From Alphaproteobacteria bacterium (GTDB lineage Bacteria; Pseudomonadota; Alphaproteobacteria; Sphingomonadales; SMXR01): 39,272 nucleotides of DNA. This document shows positions 33,422 through 39,272 of the stretch, in pieces. The notes beneath the pieces were generated by a model. The model saw only the letters and a program-made list of their open reading frames with translations. It was not told where the DNA came from and did not search any database. The position numbers and the translations under genes were made by a program. The DNA is taken from positions 1-39,272 of the forward strand of contig DAOWAS010000005.1 of the NCBI GenBank assembly GCA_030634465.1. Direction: 5' to 3'. Numbering within the stretch: position 1 is the stretch's first letter; every line of letters begins with the position of its first letter.

Positions 33422-33508
33422 GCCCCCGTGGCGGAACTGGTAGACGCGCGGGATTCAAAATCCCGTTCCTGTATGGGAGTGTCCGTTCGATTCGGACCGG
33501 GGGCACCA
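33422..33508 (+). tRNA. tRNA-Leu(CAA)
   Basis: An 87-base tRNA with acceptor arms GCCCCCG and CGGGGGC, discriminator A and encoded CCA. The anticodon stem CGGGA/TCCCG encloses TTCAAAA, giving anticodon CAA (reads UUG leucine). The long variable arm (CCTGTATGGGAG region) and the TTCGATT T-loop are as expected for a class II tRNA-Leu. Confidence 0.97.
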
Positions 33509-33557
33509 CTCTCTTTCTATCCTTATTAAATAACACTGAAATTTAAGCATAAAAAAA

Positions 33558-33576
33558 CGGCGCCCACTGGACGCCG
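33558..33576. terminator. Hairpin terminator between tRNA-Leu and the TonB operon end
   Basis: CGGCGCCC and GGACGCCG form an eight-pair stem with one mismatch and a three-base loop. On the minus strand it is followed by seven T (complement of 33551-33557), which fits the end of the operon from 39237 to 33604. On the plus strand AT-rich sequence follows, so it may also stop tRNA transcripts. Confidence 0.8.
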
Positions 33577-33603
33577 CTTAATTATTTTTATTATCTATCT
33601 AAA

Positions 33604-34932
33604 CTATTCTCTAGCAGCCAGAGCCAATTGTTCTCTTCTGTTGGCTTCGTTGTTGATATGTCTAATCCACTGAGCTGACTGTGTGCGAGAGCGGCTATCT
33701 TTTCTTGATTCCTGAAAGGCTTCTTTAGCTTTTTGCAGCTGATCATTGTTAAAATAAGCCATGCCCAAAATCATATATGCCTGATCTTCTCTGTTTAGAT
33801 CACCTTTATCAATGCCTTGCATGATGGCGGCAATAGACTTGCTCCACTCATCACGAGCCATATAAACCTGTCCAAGTCTAAGTGAAAGGTCACCCTCTTC
33901 AGCTAGCTCAGCCGCCTGAATTAGTGGTGGAATGCTATCTTCCAATTCTTGCGCGTTAATAAGGGCGTTGGCATAAAGCTCATAGTTGTCTTTGCTTTCT
34001 TCCAGAACTTCAACTTCAAAACCTTTACGCATAACTTCTGCGGCTTTAATTGGAACCTCATTAAACATATAAAGTTGAGCCATGTTTCTAAGATGACTTT
34101 CTTCAACCAGATAACCTTGGTTATATGCAACTTCCATAGTAGCTAGTTGTGAAGCTTCATTTCTTAGTTCTGAATACATTGATGCAAGCTGTAGCCAGTA
34201 TCTTGGTTTGTTGTGGTTTAGAACAAGGTATTCCAGAATATCACGGGCTTCTGTGTAATTGTTTTTCTCGTAATAAATTGTCAGCAAAAGCAGATACCAG
34301 TTTTCTCTTACAACACCACCAGACAATTCAGTAAGCTCAACAGCTTTCAAAATAGGTGCGAGTGCGGCTTCGAAATCATTCATGGCGTAAAATAACTGAC
34401 CACGGAAAATATATGCTGATGCTTGTGGCTCGGCGGCATATAGAAACCATTGATCCAAATACTCCATAGATTTATCATAGTTTCCTTCAGAAAACTCTAA
34501 TTGAGCAAGTTGAAAGCGAATATTATCTTCAAATGCAATGGGAATACCTTCTAATTGCAAAATATTTTCAAAGGATTTAATGGCATTGGCCGTATCATCA
34601 AGTTCAAAATAATAATACGCATAGAAGTTCCACATGTTAGCTTCTTCATATGAATTAAGGCCCCTTACGTTATGCAGGTCCTCTAAACTCTCGCGTGTTT
34701 CTTCATAGTCTTTTATTTCTAACGCCGCTTGAGCGCGCTCTAGATATTTAAAAGCACTTGCGCGCATTGTTGGTGTGCGTCTTGTTTTGCGCTCAGGGGC
34801 TGCTTGCTGCTCTTGTGCAACAGCAATGTTGCCAGATGGCATAAAACCTGTGCCTGAAAAGACTGTTAGGGCTGCACCTGCCATTGTGGCGAGGGTAGCT
34901 TGCCGAACAATTTTTTTCATGGAAACTTTCAT
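33604..34932 (-). CDS. Periplasmic TPR protein of the TonB2-type operon
   Basis: This 442-residue protein has a signal peptide (about 1-40, ending in a VAQ-like site) and then tetratricopeptide-like repeats through most of its length, including ALEIKDYEETRESLEDL, AIKSFENILQLEG and AKEAFQESRKDS. In TonB2-type loci a TPR gene is the last member and helps the transport complex. It follows tonB after a 78-base gap containing a 16-base palindrome. The start is ATG at 34932 after AGGA. Confidence 0.9.
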   Translation of the reverse strand: MKVSMKKIVRQATLATMAGAALTVFSGTGFMPSGNIAVAQEQQAAPERKTRRTPTMRASAFKYLERAQAALEIKDYEETRESLEDLHNVRGLNSYEEANMWNFYAYYYFELDDTANAIKSFENILQLEGIPIAFEDNIRFQLAQLEFSEGNYDKSMEYLDQWFLYAAEPQASAYIFRGQLFYAMNDFEAALAPILKAVELTELSGGVVRENWYLLLLTIYYEKNNYTEARDILEYLVLNHNKPRYWLQLASMYSELRNEASQLATMEVAYNQGYLVEESHLRNMAQLYMFNEVPIKAAEVMRKGFEVEVLEESKDNYELYANALINAQELEDSIPPLIQAAELAEEGDLSLRLGQVYMARDEWSKSIAAIMQGIDKGDLNREDQAYMILGMAYFNNDQLQKAKEAFQESRKDSRSRTQSAQWIRHINNEANRREQLALAARE

Positions 34933-34947
34933 ATTATATTCCTAGCC

Positions 34948-34963
34948 TCAGGATATATCCTGA
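34948..34963. repeat. Perfect 16-base palindrome upstream of the TPR gene
   Basis: TCAGGATATATCCTGA is its own reverse complement. It lies 16 bases before the TPR start, next to its ribosome-binding site. On the plus strand a T-run follows, but no plus-strand gene ends here, so an operator or RNA-processing hairpin is more likely. Confidence 0.55.
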
Positions 34964-35010
34964 TTTTTTATTCATTTAGGTCTTGGTGTTTAGTAGCGAC
35001 CATTAAAAAT

Positions 35011-35613
35011 TTATTCTTCCATCTCAAAGGTAATGAGGTTTCTAACGCCGGCTGTTCTTTGTGGCTCGCCATTAATCACTTTAGGTTTGTATTTAAACTT
35101 AAGTGCGGCACGGGTTGCGGCACGTTCAAAATAACCAGTTGGCTCTGCTTCAATAACAATAGCATCTTCAACTGCACCTGTTTCTGTAACGGTAAACTCA
35201 ACCAATACCCAACCAGATATGCCACGTTCTTGGGCACGGCGTGGGTATTGTGGTGCAACCTTAACAATAGGAAGGTAGTCACCATCCATAGCGCCACCAA
35301 AACCTGTGCTCATATTAGCACCAACATCAACTGCGGCTCTTTCAAATGAAACGCCACTGTCAGTTGGGTTGTTAACATTAACCTGAAGGTCAAGCTCAGG
35401 CGGAGTGTCTTCAATTTCAGGTGGGCGTTCTGGCTTTCTATCTTCAACCATCGCCTGTTCATCACGGTCAATACGAACCATATCAACAATATTACCAGCT
35501 TTGTCGCCATCCAAGTTTACATCGCCACTTGCCACTAATAATTGCATTACAAAAAACAGAGCAAAGGTTACTGCTGATGCGAGAATTATAGAATATATGT
35601 ACCTTGTAATCAT
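35011..35613 (-). CDS. tonB: Energy transducer TonB
   Basis: This 200-residue protein has one N-terminal membrane segment (about 8-28), a short proline-rich linker (ERPPEIEDTPPELDL) and a C-terminal TonB domain (YPRRAQERGISGWVLVEFTVTETGAV...FERAATRAALKFKYKP). It passes proton-motive force to outer-membrane receptors. It is shorter than classical TonB, like TonB2 of marine bacteria. It lies 17 bases after exbD. Confidence 0.93.
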   Translation of the reverse strand: MITRYIYSIILASAVTFALFFVMQLLVASGDVNLDGDKAGNIVDMVRIDRDEQAMVEDRKPERPPEIEDTPPELDLQVNVNNPTDSGVSFERAAVDVGANMSTGFGGAMDGDYLPIVKVAPQYPRRAQERGISGWVLVEFTVTETGAVEDAIVIEAEPTGYFERAATRAALKFKYKPKVINGEPQRTAGVRNLITFEMEE

Positions 35614-35630
35614 TTTAAGTATTCTCTCTA

Positions 35631-36029
35631 TTAACTTTGATCTGCTGATAAAGCTACGTTTGGCGCTCCAGCCTGTCTGGCCGCTTCCATAACCTGCATT
35701 GTAATTCCAGATTTAGCTTCCCTGTCGGCCTGAATAACAACAGTACCTCTTGGGTTTTCAGCTAATAGTCTTTCCAAAACAGTTCTTAGTGCTTTAATTT
35801 CAACTTTTTTACGATTGACCCATACCTGGTCAGCGGAAGTTACTGCGATTAGAACGGCCGCTTGTTGTTTCAACTCTGCTGATACCGCAATTGGTTTATC
35901 AACTGAAACGCCAGCCTCTTTAACAAATACCGCGGTAACAATGAAGAAGATTAACATGATGAACACAATATCCAACATGGGTGTCATGTTAATTTCTTCT
36001 GCTTCATCGGCTTGTGCGTGGTTGCGCAT
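35631..36029 (-). CDS. exbD: ExbD-family biopolymer transport protein (second copy)
   Basis: This 132-residue protein has one membrane segment with the conserved proton-pathway aspartate D20 in MTPMLDIVFIMLIFFIV and a periplasmic domain ending in MQVMEAARQAGAPNVALSAD. It works with ExbB to power TonB. A second ExbD lies immediately upstream, 67 bases before this one. Confidence 0.92.
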   Translation of the reverse strand: MRNHAQADEAEEINMTPMLDIVFIMLIFFIVTAVFVKEAGVSVDKPIAVSAELKQQAAVLIAVTSADQVWVNRKKVEIKALRTVLERLLAENPRGTVVIQADREAKSGITMQVMEAARQAGAPNVALSADQS

Positions 36030-36096
36030 AACTTTTCTCTTCTATTGTTATATCATGAAAATAGTAAAAAAACTATTTCCTGCATTAATCCAATGG

Positions 36097-36492
36097 TTAT
36101 TCGGCAATTGACACATTTTTCACGCCAGATAGCAGGGCTTGGTCGTATATCTCGACGATTAGTCCTGCGTGACTGTCAGGAAGGGCTTGTATTACCACCA
36201 TTCCTTCTGGGTTTTCTGCATGCAAGCGCTCAATGTTTGCTCTTACCGAACGGATATCCACACGTCTGAAATCAATGAAAATTTGGTTGTTATTATCTAT
36301 TTTGATAATAATATTTTTCTTGTCAGGGTCTGGTGGAGGCGGATTGTCATTATCTGGCTTGTTAACATCAAGACCATGTTCTTTGACAAAGCTCGCCGTT
36401 ACGATGAAGAAAATCAGCATAATGAACACGATGTCCAGCATCGGTGTCATGTTAATTTCGGCTTCATCGTCCTGTTTTTTAAATTTTCTCAT
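36097..36492 (-). CDS. exbD: ExbD-family biopolymer transport protein (first copy)
   Basis: This 131-residue protein has D20 in the same MTPMLDIVFIMLIFF membrane segment as its neighbour. A proline-rich insert (NPPPPDPDKK) follows the membrane segment, and the periplasmic domain diverges. The two copies share about the first 30 residues and differ afterwards, suggesting an old duplication with specialisation into a heteromeric ExbD pair. It is 7 bases after exbB. Confidence 0.92.
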   Translation of the reverse strand: MRKFKKQDDEAEINMTPMLDIVFIMLIFFIVTASFVKEHGLDVNKPDNDNPPPPDPDKKNIIIKIDNNNQIFIDFRRVDIRSVRANIERLHAENPEGMVVIQALPDSHAGLIVEIYDQALLSGVKNVSIAE

Positions 36493-36499
36493 AACCGAC

Positions 36500-37018
36500 C
36501 TAGTGATCCATGGTTAAATTATCTTCAAGCTTTTCAGCTTCTCTCTTGGCTTTACGCTCGATATAGGTGCTTACGAAAACACCAGAAAGAGCGGCCACCA
36601 TACCTGCCATTGTTGGAATTGTAGCTTTGGAAACACCACCAGCCATTGCTCGTGCGTTGCCGCTACCCATGATTGCCATCACGTCAAAAACTTCGATCAT
36701 TCCAGTAACAGTGCCCAACAAACCCACTAGTGGGCAAATGGCAACAAGGGTTTGAATTAACTTAACGTTTTTATTCAAATCTATTGATACTTGAGAGATC
36801 ATAGCAATGCGAATTTTGTGTGCATGCCATGATTTGCGTTCTTTTCTATCTTCCCAAGCATTAATAACCTTGCTGGCATCTTTTTTGTAAACAGCACGGA
36901 AATACCAAAGTCTTTCGATGATCAACACCCACATAATGAATGTGACAAGCAGGACTAGGAAAAGGACGTCTCCGCCCTTTTCCATAAATTCCCGAATGGC
37001 GTCAAACGCCTCACCCAT
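36500..37018 (-). CDS. exbB: ExbB/TolQ-family proton channel protein
   Basis: This 172-residue protein has membrane segments at about 17-35, 92-115 and 140-160 and the MotA/TolQ/ExbB signature PLVGLLGTVTGMIEVFDVMA plus GGVSKATIPTMAGMVAALSGVF. It forms the proton channel with ExbD. Its start overlaps the end of the TtpC-like gene by eight bases. Confidence 0.93.
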   Translation of the reverse strand: MGEAFDAIREFMEKGGDVLFLVLLVTFIMWVLIIERLWYFRAVYKKDASKVINAWEDRKERKSWHAHKIRIAMISQVSIDLNKNVKLIQTLVAICPLVGLLGTVTGMIEVFDVMAIMGSGNARAMAGGVSKATIPTMAGMVAALSGVFVSTYIERKAKREAEKLEDNLTMDH

Positions 37019-38417
37019 TGGCGGCCTCCTTCTCAGCGTGAGAAGCTATGATACCAGCACTTTGCTCTTCTAGGATGTGGATCACGCCCTTACTCATGCC
37101 AGCAACAAGGCTGTGCAAGAACAAGGTTGGGATAGCCACAAGAAGACCAAGAACTGTTGTCACTAGGGCTTGAGAAATACCACCAGCCATAAGCTGAGGA
37201 TCACCCGTACCAAATAGTGTGATAGCCTGGAAGGTTGCGATCATACCGATCACAGTACCAAGTAGACCAAACAATGGTGCCACCGCTGAGATCATTTTGA
37301 TAACTGTCAAGAAACGCTCCAATGCAGGAGTTTCTTTCAAGATAGCTTCATCAAGTTTCAGCTCTAAGGTTTCAACATCAACGTTCTTGTTGTTTTGGTA
37401 AACAGTAAGAACACGACCCAGTGGGTTGCTGCTAGAAGCTGCACCGCTTTTCATTGAGCCACGAACCTTCTTGGCAACGCCTGACAGGTAAACTGTGCGT
37501 TCAATAACCAGAGCAATACCAATAAGACCCATAAATGCGATGAAGTAACCAACAGGGCCACCTTGGTCAAAACGTTCCATCCAACTCGGTGCATTAATCA
37601 TAACACGAAGTAGTTGACCGCGACTTGGATCGATACCAAAGGCAACAATCTCGCCAGCATCTGCGTCTTCCAGATCATCAATTGTACCAGTGAAACGACC
37701 AGATGGTTGACGAGCTAGCTCTTCAACACGACCAGTTTCAGCACTGTATACAAAGTATTTTCCTTCTGCAGCCAGGTTAAAGTCACCGATACGAATAAGA
37801 TCAACATCAAGTGATTGACCATCAGCTGCAGCAACTGTGTAAGGGAATTTAACAACTTCACCAGAAGCAGTCATTTCTCTTTGCATTTCAAACCACAGAC
37901 CTTCTATTTCAGCAATAGAAGGAAGTTGTGAGCCACCAGATTTTTCAATCAAGGCGCTAATGCCTTCTTCACGGTTAGGGTAATGAACGCTCATCAATGA
38001 ACCAGCAAATACGCTACGTGTATCGCCAGCAACTTGTTGTAACACACCAAACAGCTCGCTTAGGTTACCCATGCGATCTTGCAAGCGTTGTGTAAGGTTT
38101 GTCAGCTCGGTTTCATTGGTTTGAAACGTAGCCTCTAAACGTTCACTGCGACGCTCTTCATTTGCTTTAGTTTGGTTTGCTTCACGAAGAAGTTGTTGTT
38201 GGCGTGAGCGTTGAGCAATAAACTCAGCTTCACGTTGGCGGTGCCATGCTGTTTCAGCAACACGACCTTCTTCAACAAGGCGTAAAAGCTCTTCCAAGCC
38301 ATCGGTTTCTACTTCAATCACAGCAGCGTCAGCTGGTGCGGTGTTTTCTTGCGCCCATGTGTTAGAAGCTGTTCCAACAAGGGCAAAAGCCATTATAGCT
38401 AATAAAATTTTCTTCAT
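37011..38417 (-). CDS. TtpC-like MotA/TolQ/ExbB protein with N-terminal periplasmic domain
   Basis: This 468-residue protein has a signal peptide (about 1-22), a coiled-coil region (about 50-125), a periplasmic domain and then three membrane segments with APLFGLLGTVIGMIATFQAI and MAGGISQALVTTVLGLLVAIP. This long form matches TtpC, the extra ExbB-like protein needed by TonB2 systems of Vibrio. It follows the DUF3450 gene by four bases. Confidence 0.92.
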   Translation of the reverse strand: MKKILLAIMAFALVGTASNTWAQENTAPADAAVIEVETDGLEELLRLVEEGRVAETAWHRQREAEFIAQRSRQQQLLREANQTKANEERRSERLEATFQTNETELTNLTQRLQDRMGNLSELFGVLQQVAGDTRSVFAGSLMSVHYPNREEGISALIEKSGGSQLPSIAEIEGLWFEMQREMTASGEVVKFPYTVAAADGQSLDVDLIRIGDFNLAAEGKYFVYSAETGRVEELARQPSGRFTGTIDDLEDADAGEIVAFGIDPSRGQLLRVMINAPSWMERFDQGGPVGYFIAFMGLIGIALVIERTVYLSGVAKKVRGSMKSGAASSSNPLGRVLTVYQNNKNVDVETLELKLDEAILKETPALERFLTVIKMISAVAPLFGLLGTVIGMIATFQAITLFGTGDPQLMAGGISQALVTTVLGLLVAIPTLFLHSLVAGMSKGVIHILEEQSAGIIASHAEKEAANG

Positions 38418-38421
38418 TTTC

Positions 38422-39195
38422 TTACTCCGGCGCTATAACGGGTAGGTTAATCAGGTTTGGTGTGGCTTGGTTGTTAGCAATACGAATGCCTTCAGTAATA
38501 GCATTACCGAAATCGTCATCTAACTCTATCCAACTCTTAGCTTTAGAGTTCCACATGCCTGACACTGAACCGTCTTTGGTTTGATAATATAAGCCAACAC
38601 GACCAATGCGAAGGAAGTTTACGTCACGTATAGAACCTTCGATTTCAGTAGTGCCTTCATATGCTTCAATTGTACGACCATAATCGTTTTCAATTTGATA
38701 AGCTTCAAAAACGTTACGGAACTTCTCTGATGGAGAAACGTTTGGATTGTCCATCATTTCATTGAGGCGATCAATACGACCATGACGCTCACCCTCTAGG
38801 AATGGCACATCATGATTAATGAACTCAGACAAAGACGCCATCATACGCATCATTAAAGGCGTAATTTGACGTTCGATGAGGGTAACCTCTTCAATAGAGG
38901 TGCGAAGCTCGCCCATTTCCACTATTTGTTTGGCAATTTGACGCTCTAATTGTGCATTGTAAACACGCAGGCCCTCAATTTCTTTCAAGATCCTTTTGTA
39001 ATCTTGAAGAAGATCGTCTGTTTCATTGGCGATATTGTTGATTCGTACTTGAGATGCTTGAGCAATGCGGTTGCCATCTGCGCTAACCGCAAAGATATCA
39101 TCAAGGCCTTCAGCATGTAGTGCACTTGCGCTAAAAGTTAGAGCAGTGGCAGCAACAGCAGTAAAGGCCAGCTTTCTTACACTTTGTTTTTGCAT
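38422..39195 (-). CDS. DUF3450 periplasmic protein of the TonB2-type operon
   Basis: This protein (257 residues from the chosen ATG) has a signal peptide ending at about residue 28 (ASALHA) and a coiled-coil region (KRILKEIEGLRVYNAQLERQI) typical of DUF3450. The rest is a compact C-terminal domain (GLYYQTKDGSVSGMWNSKAKSWIELDD). DUF3450 genes lead TonB2-type clusters. I chose ATG at 39195, preceded by GGGAAGA, since it gives a normal signal peptide; an ATG at 39237 in the same frame is also possible and would give 271 residues. Confidence 0.88.
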   Translation of the reverse strand: MQKQSVRKLAFTAVAATALTFSASALHAEGLDDIFAVSADGNRIAQASQVRINNIANETDDLLQDYKRILKEIEGLRVYNAQLERQIAKQIVEMGELRTSIEEVTLIERQITPLMMRMMASLSEFINHDVPFLEGERHGRIDRLNEMMDNPNVSPSEKFRNVFEAYQIENDYGRTIEAYEGTTEIEGSIRDVNFLRIGRVGLYYQTKDGSVSGMWNSKAKSWIELDDDFGNAITEGIRIANNQATPNLINLPVIAPE

Positions 39196-39272
39196 TCGTC
39201 TTCCCACAGGAATTGTCAGTTTTGTTACGGACTTCATGTCTGTAACTCTTAATATAAAAACAGGGTGGTTTC

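Noticed and set aside
34948-34972. Palindrome plus T-run as a plus-strand terminator
   Set aside because: No plus-strand gene ends nearby.

Overview
The window reads as chromosomal DNA of an AT-leaning alphaproteobacterium. Lineage markers are the twin-transmembrane/HIG1 gene next to a PduO-type adenosyltransferase with etfBA and hbd, ftsEX followed by ydcF-, plsC- and DUF2125-type genes, an MJ0042 zinc-ribbon protein, DUF4175 (TIGR02302), and argH followed by a tiny lipoprotein. Genus cannot be resolved. No phage, transposase, CRISPR or rRNA was seen. Every non-coding gap is shorter than about 300 bases except 33278-33603, which holds a tRNA-Leu with its promoter and a terminator.

Region 1 (1-10321) is a complete-looking sulfur-oxidising heterodisulfide-reductase-like (sHdr) locus. 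It starts with lipoate assembly genes: a radical SAM protein cut by the window edge, a fused LplA-LplB ligase, and a glutamine-amidotransferase-like protein that has lost catalytic residues. It continues with a DsrE-type sulfur carrier, sHdrC1, B1, A, Hyp, C2 and B2, an unrecognised 138-residue protein, the lipoate-binding protein LbpA, and an ArsR/SqrR-type repressor with the two cysteines expected of a persulfide sensor. In this pathway sulfane sulfur is carried by cytoplasmic sulfurtransferases and oxidised by the sHdr complex, with the lipoyl arm of LbpA as cofactor. The locus makes its own lipoyl-attachment enzymes.

Region 2 (10328-13120) holds an unknown 119-residue protein, a DUF442 phosphatase-like protein of the kind linked to BigR/SqrR sulfide regulons, and an orphan PAS histidine kinase whose phosphoacceptor histidine is replaced by threonine. 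Several inverted repeats lie upstream of the kinase.

Region 3 (13158-17505, + strand) is an Mla-type lipid transport operon (STAS-MlaE, MlaF, MlaD, auxiliary lipoprotein) plus a methyltransferase. Region 4 (17510-21487, - strand) is ftsE-ftsX-ydcF-plsC-DUF2125, for cell division and envelope. Region 5 (21695-26109) has the MJ0042 protein, a shortened DUF4175 protein that seems to start at a non-AUG codon, an LptM-like lipoprotein, argH and a TlpA-type thioredoxin.

Region 6 (26112-33277) holds core metabolism: hbd, etfA, etfB, cobalamin adenosyltransferase, HIG1 protein, GluQ-RS, a carboxylesterase, a TfoX C-terminal-domain protein, Coq7, DsbB and a YqaA/DedA-like membrane protein. Region 7 (33604-39237, - strand) is a TonB2-type energy-transduction operon: DUF3450, TtpC-like MotA/TolQ/ExbB, ExbB, two ExbD, TonB and a TPR protein.

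The most promising leads are all in or near Region 1: a strong intrinsic terminator between sHdrC1 and sHdrB1 whose loop contains the sHdrC1 stop codon, the pseudo-amidotransferase, the unassigned 138-residue protein, and the histidine-less kinase beside the sulfur regulator.
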